From Lachnoclostridium sp. An169 (lineage in GTDB: Bacteria > Bacillota > Clostridia > Lachnospirales > Lachnospiraceae), in NCBI RefSeq assembly GCF_002160525.1, contig NZ_NFKT01000002.1, positions 186,001 to 250,000 on the forward strand: a DNA stretch of 64,000 nt. Reading direction: 5' to 3'. A model generated the notes under the pieces. That model saw only the letters and a program-made list of their open reading frames with translations, ran no database searches and was not told the origin of the DNA. Positions 36,057 to 45,904 of the stretch are shown one piece after another (the stretch's first letter is position 1; each line of letters opens with the position of its first letter). The position numbers were made by a program, and so were the translations under genes.

Positions 36057-38054
36057 ATGAAGGTAGTTATGAAGAGGTGGATGAAAAACGTTCTGGCAGC
36101 TATGGCAATTATAGTGTCAGGATTTCTGATAAGCGATATTCATGCCGAGGCGGAAGGCGAAATTTCCAGATTCGGCTCGGAATCTTATGAGTGGGTGCAG
36201 GGTACAGAGTCACCCATCGGTGTATATGTGGAGTCTGACGAGCCCATGTCCTATGTTGATATGACACTCCAGTATGATCCGCAGATGCTCCAGTATAATT
36301 CCGGCGGTGAACTGGAAGCAGAGGGGAGAGTACGGATCAGCAGCGGGGCGGGAAATACAGAACAGTTCAGTCTGATGGTTTATTTTACTCCGCTTCGTTC
36401 GGGAACTACGCAGATCTCGATTACGAATGTGACGGTACAGTATGCGTCCGGTGAAACTTCAACAGCAACGGATGCGTCAGCGCCGATTTCCGTCCCGCTC
36501 CCGGCCGGATGCGCTCTGAGCTCCCTGACGGTAAACGGTCAGCCTGTGCCGGGGTTCAGCCCGGATGTGCTCGCGTATTCCGTGGATGTAGCCAATGATA
36601 TTGCCACAGCAAATGTAGAGGCCGTCGCGGAAGACGCTGCGTCTGCAGTGCAGGTGTCTGATACGACCCTTGCTGTGGGGATGAATACAATCAATGTAAC
36701 TGTGACAAATTCTTCCGGAAATCAGGTCACATATACAGTAACAGTGAACCGGGCGGAGCCTGTGACGAGTCTGGATCCGGTGTCGGAAGAACATCCTGGT
36801 GAGGGAGAGGTATCCGCAGAGCCAACGGTGCAGAATGCTCTCGCGAGGCTGACAAGAGGACAGATCATATTTGCGGTTGTACTGGTTGTCCTTGCGATTA
36901 TCCTTCTCCTCCTGATCGCAACTCTGATCAGGATCTCGAGAAATAAGAAGAGACATAAACGCAGACATACGGCGGCTGTGAACCGATCCAGAACCGGCGG
37001 CGTACGACAGCCTGTAAAGCGGAGAAAACCTGTGGAACGAAGGGGAGAAACAGGGCAGGCAGCTTCAGGTGCTGAAGAGGCGGAGATAAAGGCGGCCGCG
37101 TCAGAAAAGACGGAAGAAAGAAAGCGGCAGGTTCATCCCGCTGCGGCGGATAAACCGGAAGACATAAAGAAAACTGAGGAGACAACATCGGCGGGAAAAG
37201 AAACTGCAGCGGGGGCGGCGACAGGAAAAGCGGCTCCGGCAGCGGAAAAGGCAACAGCGGCAGCAACGCCTGCGGCAACGCAGGGAGCGCAGGCTGCCCC
37301 GGCGGAAGATGAACGCGAGATTGAGATTGACGTACAGCATGTTACCATGGAATTCAAGCGCGAGAAAGATGAGGCTACAAGTATCAAAGAACTGCTGATT
37401 CGTACGCTGAAAGGACAGAGGAACACAGAGAAATTCAAGGCTCTTGATGACGTAAGCTTTACCGTCCATAAGGGGGAAGTTGTCGGGATTATCGGAACGA
37501 ACGGTTCCGGAAAGAGTACGATCCTGAAGATTATCTCCGGCGTGCTTGCGCCGTCGCAGGGGAAAGTTACGGTCGACAAGAATAAGATTCAGCTTCTGAC
37601 GCTTGGAACCGGTTTTGACTACGAACTTACCGGACGTGAGAACGTATACCTGAACGGGGCGGTAATCGGTTATACAAAAGAATTTATTGATGAAAAATAC
37701 GACGATATTGTCAAGTTCGCAGAGCTGGAAGGATTCATGGAAGAAAAAGTAAGAAACTATTCTTCCGGTATGGTATCCAGACTCGGATTCGCGATTGCAA
37801 CTATCCGCGATACCCCGGAGATCCTGATTCTGGATGAGGTCTTAAGTGTCGGCGATATGTTCTTCCGCCAGAAGAGCGAGAAGAAAGTGAAGGAAATGAT
37901 GCACGGCGGTTCTACCGTACTGATCGTGTCCCATTCCACTTCTGTGATCCGGAACAACTGTACAAAGGTTGTGTGGATTGAAAAGGGACACCTGCGCATG
38001 GTAGGCGGACCAAAGGAAGTGTGCGCGGCGTATGAGAAAATGAATCAGGGTTAA
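36057..38054 (+). CDS. Fusion: extracellular cohesin/Ig-like region, membrane helix and ABC export ATPase
   Basis: 665 residues in one uninterrupted frame. Order: signal sequence (about 1-31), a cohesin-like beta domain (about 35-150, YEWVQGTESPIGVYVESDEP, MTLQYDPQMLQY), a cadherin-like/Ig-like domain (about 152-235, LSSLTVNGQPVPGFSPDVL), a membrane helix (about 269-293), a Lys/Ala/Glu-rich linker (about 295-420) and a Wzt/TagH-type ATPase with Walker A GTNGSGKST (about 480), YSSGM signature (about 568), Walker B ILILDEVLSVGD and VSHS. The ATPase is that of the adjacent permease. Wzt proteins normally have a cytoplasmic C-terminal sugar-binding domain and TagH a C-terminal outer part; here an outer region is N-terminal. 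The start could be the ATG at 36069. Confidence 0.85.
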   Translation: MKVVMKRWMKNVLAAMAIIVSGFLISDIHAEAEGEISRFGSESYEWVQGTESPIGVYVESDEPMSYVDMTLQYDPQMLQYNSGGELEAEGRVRISSGAGNTEQFSLMVYFTPLRSGTTQISITNVTVQYASGETSTATDASAPISVPLPAGCALSSLTVNGQPVPGFSPDVLAYSVDVANDIATANVEAVAEDAASAVQVSDTTLAVGMNTINVTVTNSSGNQVTYTVTVNRAEPVTSLDPVSEEHPGEGEVSAEPTVQNALARLTRGQIIFAVVLVVLAIILLLLIATLIRISRNKKRHKRRHTAAVNRSRTGGVRQPVKRRKPVERRGETGQAASGAEEAEIKAAASEKTEERKRQVHPAAADKPEDIKKTEETTSAGKETAAGAATGKAAPAAEKATAAATPAATQGAQAAPAEDEREIEIDVQHVTMEFKREKDEATSIKELLIRTLKGQRNTEKFKALDDVSFTVHKGEVVGIIGTNGSGKSTILKIISGVLAPSQGKVTVDKNKIQLLTLGTGFDYELTGRENVYLNGAVIGYTKEFIDEKYDDIVKFAELEGFMEEKVRNYSSGMVSRLGFAIATIRDTPEILILDEVLSVGDMFFRQKSEKKVKEMMHGGSTVLIVSHSTSVIRNNCTKVVWIEKGHLRMVGGPKEVCAAYEKMNQG

Positions 38055-38068
38055 AGGATGTCAGGGAA

Positions 38069-40114
38069 ATGAGCAGCATGGAAACAATCGACCGGATCTA
38101 CAGCGCACTGGTCAATGAGGTGCCGGGAATCCGGGAGAGGTACAATAAAAAAAGAAAACAGGCAAAAGGCGCCGGGCGCGGTCTTGTATGGTTTTATCTG
38201 CTGTATCTGAACGCTGCCTACCATATTTTCCGATACCGGAAGATCGGTATATCGGAAAAGTATCCGTATTACGAAGCAAAACGTCTGTACTGCGGTGGAA
38301 GCGAATCTTCCCTTTCCAGGCGGAAAACCCCGGAAGAGTTTGCGCGGGAGCTTGCAGAATACGATGTCGTGTCATTCGATGTATTTGACACACTGGTTCT
38401 AAGGCCCTTCTCCAGTCCGGCAGATCTGTTCTTCCTGCTGGGAGATGAACTGGGATATATGGATTTCAAAAGAATCCGTATGGAGATGGAATGGCGCGCC
38501 AGGGAAAGAAAGTACAGGAAAGAGAACCATTACGAGGTAAATCTGGAAGAAATATACGAGGTGCTTTCAGAAGAAACAGGAATCTGTTCTGATACAGCTC
38601 TTAAGAGAGAGACAGAACTGGAATACAGCTTCTGCTTTGCGAATCCCTATATGAAACGGGTTGTCAGCGAACTGAGAAGACTTGGCAAGCGGATTATAAT
38701 TACCTCGGATATGTACCTGAATACTGACCGGATCCGGACACTGTTGGAAAAATGTGATTATGGATTTTTTGATGCTTATTATGTATCATGTGATCTGGGG
38801 AAATCAAAAAGCAGGGGTGATCTGTATGATGAGGTCAGAAAACAGGAAGAAGAGAAGAAGGGCAGAAAGGGCCTTACCTTTATCCATGTCGGTGACAACA
38901 AGATTGCGGACATAGAAAATTCTGTGAAACACGGTTTTGCGTCCAGACATTATGCAAATGTCAACGATGCCGGAATGGAATACCGCCCTGAGGATATGTC
39001 TTCCATTACCGGAAGCATTTACCGGGGAATGGTAAACGCCCATATCCATAACGGTCTGAATGAATACACCAGAGAATATGAATATGGATATATTTATGGC
39101 GGGCTGTTTGTGACAGGATACTGTCAGTTCATTCACGACTATGTTCATAGACAGAAGATGGACAGAGTCCTGTTTCTGGCCAGGGACGGCGATGTCCTGA
39201 TGAAAGCTTATAAGCTCCTGTATCCGGAAGACGCCGGAATGTGCAGGTATGTATACTGGTCCCGCCTGGCGGCCACCAAGATGGCGGCGGAGTATTTCAA
39301 ATATGATTACTTCCGCAGGTTCCTGTTCCACAAGGTCAATCAGGGATACACAATGAGGAAGATCCTGGGGGCAATGGAGCTGGATGATATGCTGGACGGG
39401 CTTGTAAAAGAGAGCGGTCTGGGGACAGAGACAGATTTGACAGACAAAAATGTGGAAAAGGTAAAAGATTTCTTTATGAAGTCCTGGGAACGGGTGCTGG
39501 AACACTACAAGGAACAGCTTGAAGCGGGAAAACAGTATTTTTCTGAAATACTGGAAGGATGCAGCCGTGCGGCAGCCGTGGATATCGGCTGGGCAGGGAG
39601 CGGCGCAATTACCCTTAACCACATCGTAAATCAGATATGGAAGATGGACTGCAGTATAACCGGTATTATCGCCGGGACAAATACTGCGGCAAACGCCGAA
39701 CCTGATGCCAGCGAAACCTTCCTGCAGACAGGAAAGCTAGTAAGCTATATGTATTCCCAGAGGAAAAACCGGGATATCTGGAAATTCCATGATCCCGGGA
39801 AGAATCACAATCTCTACTGGGAGGTCCTGCTGGACGCGCCTCATGGAAGCCTGAAAGGCTTTTATCTGGACGAAACAGGACATTATGAATGTAGATTTAA
39901 AGAATCCACAGTCGATAATGAGAAAATAGAGCAGATTCAAAAAGGGATATTGGACTTTGCTGAAGAATATGGTAAAATTATGAAGAAATCGGTCATGTTC
40001 CAGAATATCTCCGGAAGAGATGCCTATGCACCCATGCTGCTGGGGGAGAATGAGAAGAACCGGGAGTTCTTTAAAGAGATTTGTGGACTGATGGATGAAA
40101 TGAACGTTGGATAA
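38069..40114 (+). CDS. HAD-hydrolase plus FLARDG-domain protein
   Basis: 681 residues. About residues 90-290 form a HAD phosphatase: VVSFDVFDTLVLRP (nucleophile Asp), RIIITSDMY, and FIHVGDNKIADIENSVKHG. The C-terminal 380 residues hold LFLARDGDVLMKAYKLLY and VDIGWAGSGAITLNHIVN, shared with the protein encoded at 33856. Possibly a phosphatase/glycosyl-type enzyme acting on the exported polymer or its precursor; no reaction is established for the family. The start (AGGGAAATGAGC) is 15 bases after the ABC fusion gene. The last codons belong to a short repeated sequence. Confidence 0.82.
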   Translation: MSSMETIDRIYSALVNEVPGIRERYNKKRKQAKGAGRGLVWFYLLYLNAAYHIFRYRKIGISEKYPYYEAKRLYCGGSESSLSRRKTPEEFARELAEYDVVSFDVFDTLVLRPFSSPADLFFLLGDELGYMDFKRIRMEMEWRARERKYRKENHYEVNLEEIYEVLSEETGICSDTALKRETELEYSFCFANPYMKRVVSELRRLGKRIIITSDMYLNTDRIRTLLEKCDYGFFDAYYVSCDLGKSKSRGDLYDEVRKQEEEKKGRKGLTFIHVGDNKIADIENSVKHGFASRHYANVNDAGMEYRPEDMSSITGSIYRGMVNAHIHNGLNEYTREYEYGYIYGGLFVTGYCQFIHDYVHRQKMDRVLFLARDGDVLMKAYKLLYPEDAGMCRYVYWSRLAATKMAAEYFKYDYFRRFLFHKVNQGYTMRKILGAMELDDMLDGLVKESGLGTETDLTDKNVEKVKDFFMKSWERVLEHYKEQLEAGKQYFSEILEGCSRAAAVDIGWAGSGAITLNHIVNQIWKMDCSITGIIAGTNTAANAEPDASETFLQTGKLVSYMYSQRKNRDIWKFHDPGKNHNLYWEVLLDAPHGSLKGFYLDETGHYECRFKESTVDNEKIEQIQKGILDFAEEYGKIMKKSVMFQNISGRDAYAPMLLGENEKNREFFKEICGLMDEMNVG

Positions 40115-40178
40115 TCCGTAATTATCCGGCATCGAGAGACATTTGCGTGATGTAAATGTTGGATAATCAGCAATTATC
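40106..40178 (+). repeat. Two direct copies of a palindromic 21-mer at a gene end
   Basis: GTTGGATAATCCGTAATTATC at 40106-40126 recurs at 40158-40178 with 19 of 21 bases the same. Each copy has a GATAAT/ATTATC inverted repeat; the first contains the stop codon of the HAD gene. They look like a small tandem duplication or paired hairpins with no T-run. Confidence 0.6.
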
Positions 40179-40208
40179 GAAGGTACCGCAGAGTAAAGGA
40201 TGTGAAAT

Positions 40209-41762
40209 ATGGTCCTGCAGAATATCATTTTTCCCGATGCTGTCTGTCCGATAGAGGATATCTATTTCCGGCTAAGTGGAAATGCAAAACTGAATAACGA
40301 TTCTGTCCTTCTGCCGGCGGGAAGTTCTGTAAGCACTGATACTTATATGAATGCTTTTGACCTCGGGAGCTGGTTGGAAGATACCACGGCCAAAACATTT
40401 ACTCTGACTGTTTTATTCCAGGGAAAAGGCAGATTTTTTCTCAAGTATCTGGATGGCAGAAATGGACAAACGAACGAGATGCTCCTCCTGGAAGAGGTCA
40501 TAGAATCGGCAGCAGAAACAATGGAGAAATTTCATTTTGAGATTCCGAAAAATTTATATGGCGGAACATGCTTTTGGGAAATACATGCGATCAGAGATTC
40601 GGTATTTCGGGCAGGAAGTTATTCCACAGATACCATACCGTTTCGTTCCGATATCCGTCTGGCTGTAAACATCTGCACTTTTCATCGGGAAAAACAGCTT
40701 GCAGATAATCTGAAGAAGTTTATGGACAGCGTGTTTTTTCAAAACAGTCATTTACAGGAAATTCCAGCCCGGAACAGACCAGAGAAACCATCTGCAGAAC
40801 TAAATGGATCAATGCATGTGTTTGTAATTGACAACGGTAACAGCTTCACATCAGACCCTGTACATCCAAACATCCATATCCATCCAAACTCCAATAAAGG
40901 CGGAGGAAGCGGCGGATTTACACGAGGTCTCGAAGAGATCAGGAAACTGCAGAGTACCTGCTCCTTTTCCCATGTGGTGTTTATGGACGATGATGTGGAA
41001 TTCCAGATGGAAAGCTTCTATCGGCTGTTTGCTTATCTTTCCTATCTGAAAAAAGAAAAGCAGATGACTTCCGTTGCCGGAAGAATGTTCCGGCTGGATG
41101 ACCGGAAAATCCAGTATACCGGCATAGAGATCTGGAATAAGGGGAACATCCGGCACGCAGGAGGAAATCTGGATATGAGCATCAGCCAAAACGCCATGCT
41201 CACCACTGCTCTGTCCGGAGATTACGGCGGATGGTGGTTCTGCACTTATCCGGCGGAGTTTGCTCTTGAAAACTGCCCGTTCCCATTCTTCATCCACTGT
41301 GATGATGTGGAGTACGGATTGAGATTTCCGGGACGCGTGACTGCTCTGAGGGGAGTCCAGGTCTGGCATGAGACATATGAATACCGGGTAACGCCGCGGA
41401 TCATTTATTACGATATCCGCAATCCGATGGTGGTAAATGCCCTGCATGGGCTGGAAGAAAATGCGAATGAGATGATCGAAAAGTGGCAGGAACGGTTGGA
41501 GGAATTCCATCGTGAGGGGGATCAGACACTGAAATATCTGTGCATACTGGCAATGTATCATTTTACGAAAGGATACCGTTTTTTTCAAAAAGGCGGGAAA
41601 CTGCCGGGAATGCATAACTGGATGAAAGATCGGACAGAACTGCTGAAATTTGTCAATCCTGTATTTCACAGATATGTCAGCTGGAGACTAAAAATGAAAA
41701 ACAGTTATGCGAATATACTGCATACTTACAAAATCAGAAAGGAAAAGTTGTATGGCTGTTAA
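40209..41762 (+). CDS. GlfT2-like galactofuranosyltransferase
   Basis: 517 residues. An N-terminal beta-rich domain (about 1-150) precedes a GT-A catalytic core with HPNSNKGGGSGGFTRGLEEI, metal site FMDDDVEF (about 260), GGWWFCTYP and FFIHCDDVEYGLR, then HETYEYR and a helical C-terminus. This pattern is that of GlfT2-type enzymes that polymerise galactofuranose from UDP-Galf. It fits glf (UDP-galactopyranose mutase), which lies 18 kb downstream in the same locus and makes UDP-Galf. It overlaps the next gene by 11 bases. Confidence 0.85.
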   Translation: MVLQNIIFPDAVCPIEDIYFRLSGNAKLNNDSVLLPAGSSVSTDTYMNAFDLGSWLEDTTAKTFTLTVLFQGKGRFFLKYLDGRNGQTNEMLLLEEVIESAAETMEKFHFEIPKNLYGGTCFWEIHAIRDSVFRAGSYSTDTIPFRSDIRLAVNICTFHREKQLADNLKKFMDSVFFQNSHLQEIPARNRPEKPSAELNGSMHVFVIDNGNSFTSDPVHPNIHIHPNSNKGGGSGGFTRGLEEIRKLQSTCSFSHVVFMDDDVEFQMESFYRLFAYLSYLKKEKQMTSVAGRMFRLDDRKIQYTGIEIWNKGNIRHAGGNLDMSISQNAMLTTALSGDYGGWWFCTYPAEFALENCPFPFFIHCDDVEYGLRFPGRVTALRGVQVWHETYEYRVTPRIIYYDIRNPMVVNALHGLEENANEMIEKWQERLEEFHREGDQTLKYLCILAMYHFTKGYRFFQKGGKLPGMHNWMKDRTELLKFVNPVFHRYVSWRLKMKNSYANILHTYKIRKEKLYGC

Positions 41763-43584
41763 AATAGATATTTTCGGCAGTTGTGTCTGCCGGGACATTT
41801 TCCGGGATGTGGATGATCGGAAGTATAAGGTCTGCAATCGTCTGGGTAACGTTCCCATAACGTCTTTGTATGAAGAACCGATTCCGATAAAAAAGGACAT
41901 CTTGGATGAAACTGCTTTGTCTGCCTTTGAAAAACAAATGCTGAAAATACAGTTAAGCAGAAAAGCCACAGACTTATTGAAGAAAAGTGAAGCTTCTGTT
42001 CTGGTACTGGATCTGGCGGACGAATTAATGGAAAGATGGACTCTGGAAGACGGTTGGTATCAGGTGGCAGTTCCGGAAAGAAACCGTAAAAAATATCATA
42101 GCCTCTTCAGTGAAAAATATGAATTATCCGGCAGAATTGTTTCGGGTGGACTTGCAATAGAGATTGCGGAAGATAGTATCCGTCAATTTGCGAAAGATAT
42201 AATCAAAACGGATGGAAATCCAAATGGATATCGGGCAGGAAACATCATTGTGATTGAGTCTTATTATTCGGAAAACATTCTGTCAAATGACGGATCCTTA
42301 CATAAGCATGACGAGAGATATCACATTTCTGAAAAAAATGAGTTTCTGAGGAAGATATATGAGATCTTCCACAAATATTTTTCAGAATGCAAGATTATTA
42401 AACTGCCAGAGCAGACATATTCTTCCGAAAATCATATAAGAGGAGTACATCCTCTGCATTATACACAGGAGACCTATGATTATTTCATGCGTGCAATTGA
42501 TGTACTGTGCGGATTTTCAAAAATAAATACAACAGAAAACCTTTACAGAGACCAGTCTCTGAAAAACAGCATGTTATTTCAAAAGTCGAACGGGGAAATC
42601 CTCGAAGAAATTCATGATCTTGCCGCAAGAATAGATCGTCTTGAAAAACAAACGGCTTCAATTAAAGTAGATATATTTGGCTGTTGTGTGTCCCGGGACA
42701 TTTTCAGGTATACATTTCCGGGGCGCTATACCGTCTGCAGCAATATTGAGAGACTGGCAATAACAAACCTGTACTGTCCGCCTGTTAATGAAAAATTCGA
42801 TAATTCTTCGGGAAAAGTCTTAAATTACGAAAAAAATATGTTCGAGCTTCAGCTCCATCAGAATGCTGTTCAGAAACTGAAAAACAGCGAAGCAGATATT
42901 CTGATTCTTGATTTGGGTGAGGAACGGCTTGAGAGATATATTCTGGACCATAGCGGTCAGAAAATTATGCTGAATCACTGGGGGAAAGTTGATGAGCTTT
43001 ACCGGCAGTTATTCGAAAAAGACGGTGGTGCTTACAAACTTGAAAAAGTACTGTCACCATTTGATCTGGATGAAACATTAATACGCGAAAAGTTTTCCCG
43101 CTTTGCAGAGGATATCGTTAAAAGCGAAACAAATCCTGACGGTTATCTGCCGGAAAATATATATGTTGTCGAAATCCAGTACGCGAAAAATATTATTTCC
43201 AACTCAGGAAAACTGGCGAACTATAAAAATGACTATAAAATCGGAGAGTGCAATGCTTTCTGGCAAAAGCTCTATAAGATTTTATACGAGTATCTTCCGA
43301 ACTGTAAAAGAATTAAACTGCCGCTTTTTACTTATGCAAGTGAAAATCATAAATGGGGAAAGAGTCCTCTGCACTATACGGATGCAACTTACCGGTATCT
43401 TGCGGATGCGATCGATTCCCTGACAGGTGTTTCGGACAAAAACAGTGTGGATAACCTGAATAGTGAACAATCTTTAGACAACCGATTATTTACGCGTGTT
43501 TTAAATGGTGAACGCATTTATGAAATCGACAGTATTAAGAAGAGGCTCCAGGCTTTAGAAAAAACAGTGTCACAAAAAAATTAA
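41752..43584 (+). CDS. Tandem-duplicated SGNH-like (DUF6270-type) protein
   Basis: 610 residues from the ATG at 41752; AAAGGAAAAG upstream. Two homologous halves (about 1-285 and 300-585) each begin KIDIFGSCVCRDIF / KVDIFGCCVSRDIF and contain LVLDLADELMERW / LILDLGEERLERY and an ending YSSENHIRGVHPLHYT / YASENHKWGKSPLHYT. The GSC/GCC turn, the internal D-x and the final HPLHY resemble SGNH hydrolase blocks, so each half may be an esterase or acyl/phosphoester transferase acting on the glycan. A short coiled coil separates and ends the halves. No signal peptide, so cytoplasmic. Confidence 0.75.
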   Translation: MAVKIDIFGSCVCRDIFRDVDDRKYKVCNRLGNVPITSLYEEPIPIKKDILDETALSAFEKQMLKIQLSRKATDLLKKSEASVLVLDLADELMERWTLEDGWYQVAVPERNRKKYHSLFSEKYELSGRIVSGGLAIEIAEDSIRQFAKDIIKTDGNPNGYRAGNIIVIESYYSENILSNDGSLHKHDERYHISEKNEFLRKIYEIFHKYFSECKIIKLPEQTYSSENHIRGVHPLHYTQETYDYFMRAIDVLCGFSKINTTENLYRDQSLKNSMLFQKSNGEILEEIHDLAARIDRLEKQTASIKVDIFGCCVSRDIFRYTFPGRYTVCSNIERLAITNLYCPPVNEKFDNSSGKVLNYEKNMFELQLHQNAVQKLKNSEADILILDLGEERLERYILDHSGQKIMLNHWGKVDELYRQLFEKDGGAYKLEKVLSPFDLDETLIREKFSRFAEDIVKSETNPDGYLPENIYVVEIQYAKNIISNSGKLANYKNDYKIGECNAFWQKLYKILYEYLPNCKRIKLPLFTYASENHKWGKSPLHYTDATYRYLADAIDSLTGVSDKNSVDNLNSEQSLDNRLFTRVLNGERIYEIDSIKKRLQALEKTVSQKN

Positions 43585-43598
43585 GGGGGAAATAAAGA

Positions 43599-45878
43599 GT
43601 GAATAGAACAGTTTCGGTTCTGGAAAAAAGACGCTGCACCGGATGTGCATCCTGCTTCAATAAATGCCCGGTAAATGCAATCACGATGCAGTATGACCGA
43701 GAAGGGTTTATTTATCCTGTCATAGCTGAAAAGAAGTGTGTCAACTGCGGACAATGCTTTAACGTATGTCCGGAGTTAAATACCGCATCGACCCAAAAGC
43801 TGATCCACAGTGAAGGAACCTGCTATGCCACTATGGCTGATGATGAAATCCGGGCAGTTAGTTCCTCCGGTGGAATGTTTACCCTGCTGGCGGAAAAGAT
43901 TCTTGATGATGGCGGTGTTGTTGCTGGTGCCGCATACAGCGATGACTATATGGAAGTATCACATATTATCGTTGATGGGAAAGATGGCCTAAAGAAACTA
44001 AGAGGATCAAAATATGTTCAAAGCGCAATCGGATCTGTATATAAAGATCTGCTTCAGGAGCTTAAACAGGGAAGAAAGGTTCTTTTTGTAGGATGTCCTT
44101 GTCAGGTCGCAGGGCTGTATTCTTTTCTCGGGCAGGACTGGGCGAATCTTTACACTGCAGATTTGGTATGCCACGGAGCGAATTCACTTACTGCGTACCA
44201 GTCATTTGTAAAGGAAACTGCAAAAGGACGAAAAGTAAAAGAAGTAAACTTCCGGGATAAAACAGTTTATGGGTGGTCAACACCAACCACGATCTACTTT
44301 GAAGATGGCACAGTGTTTAATGCGGCCTGGAATGAATCCAAGTGGAACGACGGATTCCTGAAAGGGATCATTAACCGACCTTGCTGCAGCACATGTCATT
44401 ATGCACAGAGAAACAGAGTGGCTGATTTAACACTTGGGGACTTCTGGCAGATTCATCGGTGGAATGAAGAATGCAATGACTGGAAGGGAACATCTCTTGT
44501 CCTTGTAAATACAGCAAAAGGAGAACAGATTTTTAATAATGTCAGCGGACGCATGAAGTTATGCCAGAAGGCACCGCTCGATTTTGCAGTACAGTATAAC
44601 GGGCAGCTGGTCCGCCCCAACCGTGCTCATCCGGGAAGAAAATTTTTCTTTCATCACCTGGAAAAAGACGGGTATCACAAATCACTCTGGTATGGACAAA
44701 AGTGGCACTATGATGTCGGCCTCGTCGGATGGTGGTTTGCTGCCAACTATGGAAGTGTTCTGACATATTATGCACTTGGAAAAATTTTGGATGATATGGA
44801 TATGCTTGCACTTATGATCCGCATTCCTAAATTAGATGGCGGAACAAAATGGGAGCCCGTTACAGAAGAAAACATTAAATTTATGGAAAAATATTTCCCG
44901 GTATCAAAAGAGCGAAGCATCGAACAGCTTGATGAATGTAATCGTTTTTGCGATGCGTTTATGTTGGGATCAGATCAATTATGGGTACAAAATTACGTTA
45001 ATTTAGTAGGATATACCTTTTTCTTAGACTTTGCAGCAGATGATAAGAAAAAAATCGCATATGCCACATCACTCGGTTATGAAAAATACCAGGGAAGTGA
45101 AGAAGAAAAATGTATTGCCAGCACATATTTAAAAAGGTTTAATGCGATATCAGTACGGGAAACCTCCGGAACAGTAATCTGTCAGGAATCTTTTGGCGTT
45201 AACGCAGTACGTATGCTGGATCCGGTTTTCTTGTGCAATATCAGTCATTACGATGAGCTGGCGCAGAATTCAACTTTAGACACCAATGAAAAATATATTC
45301 TCTGCTATATATTAGACCCTTCCGATGAAAAACGGAAGGCTGTGGAATACGTTGAAAAGAAATTAGGCATGAAGGCCAAAGTTGTTCTGGACATGAAAAC
45401 ATATGACCACAGCAAAGCAAGATGGGGAATGGATAATGTAGTAGATCGTCCGTCTATTGAAGATTTTATAAAGCTTATTAAAAATTCCAGCTTCCTTGTT
45501 TCTGATTCCCATCACGGCATCTGTTTCGGACTGATATACCATATAAACTTCATTTGTATCGCCAACAGATCCAGAGGATATACAAGGTTTGAATCGCTTT
45601 TCAATCTGCTGCGGATTCGTAAGCATATGGTAGATAATGCTGCTGAGATTATAGAAAACGATAGCTTATTTGAAAAAATCGATTACGAAATGGTTGACCA
45701 GATACTGGAACATGAGCGTGACCGCTCTCTGACCTGGCTGAAAGAGGCATTGAATTCAGACAGAAGCCCTGAGATGAATACACAGGATCAGCTTCTGGTA
45801 AATTACATGAATCATTCTCGTAAACTGGAATGGGAAAATAAACGTTTGAAAAACGAATTGCAGAAATTGAAAAAGTGA
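43599..45878 (+). CDS. Fe-S/FrhB-like domain fused to polysaccharide pyruvyl transferase (order FrhB-PPT)
   Basis: 759 residues, GTG start after AAGGGGGAAA. N-terminus: two [4Fe-4S] ferredoxin motifs (Cys13/16/19/23 and Cys47/50/53/57), then an F420 hydrogenase beta-subunit-like (FrhB) region (about 75-350) with VGCPCQVAGLYSFLG, CHG and CSTCHYAQRN...DLTLGDFW. The rest (about 368-690) is a pyruvyl-transferase domain with VGWWFAANYGSVLTYYALG, MLGSDQLW, RETSGTVICQ and SDSHHGICFGLIY. It ends in a coiled coil. A redox module and a pyruvyl transferase in one chain suggest linked modification of a glycan sugar; the FrhB partner reaction is not known for such loci. Confidence 0.88.
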   Translation: MNRTVSVLEKRRCTGCASCFNKCPVNAITMQYDREGFIYPVIAEKKCVNCGQCFNVCPELNTASTQKLIHSEGTCYATMADDEIRAVSSSGGMFTLLAEKILDDGGVVAGAAYSDDYMEVSHIIVDGKDGLKKLRGSKYVQSAIGSVYKDLLQELKQGRKVLFVGCPCQVAGLYSFLGQDWANLYTADLVCHGANSLTAYQSFVKETAKGRKVKEVNFRDKTVYGWSTPTTIYFEDGTVFNAAWNESKWNDGFLKGIINRPCCSTCHYAQRNRVADLTLGDFWQIHRWNEECNDWKGTSLVLVNTAKGEQIFNNVSGRMKLCQKAPLDFAVQYNGQLVRPNRAHPGRKFFFHHLEKDGYHKSLWYGQKWHYDVGLVGWWFAANYGSVLTYYALGKILDDMDMLALMIRIPKLDGGTKWEPVTEENIKFMEKYFPVSKERSIEQLDECNRFCDAFMLGSDQLWVQNYVNLVGYTFFLDFAADDKKKIAYATSLGYEKYQGSEEEKCIASTYLKRFNAISVRETSGTVICQESFGVNAVRMLDPVFLCNISHYDELAQNSTLDTNEKYILCYILDPSDEKRKAVEYVEKKLGMKAKVVLDMKTYDHSKARWGMDNVVDRPSIEDFIKLIKNSSFLVSDSHHGICFGLIYHINFICIANRSRGYTRFESLFNLLRIRKHMVDNAAEIIENDSLFEKIDYEMVDQILEHERDRSLTWLKEALNSDRSPEMNTQDQLLVNYMNHSRKLEWENKRLKNELQKLKK

Positions 45879-45904
45879 AAAACATGTAGTATGAGGGAAA
45901 AAGA

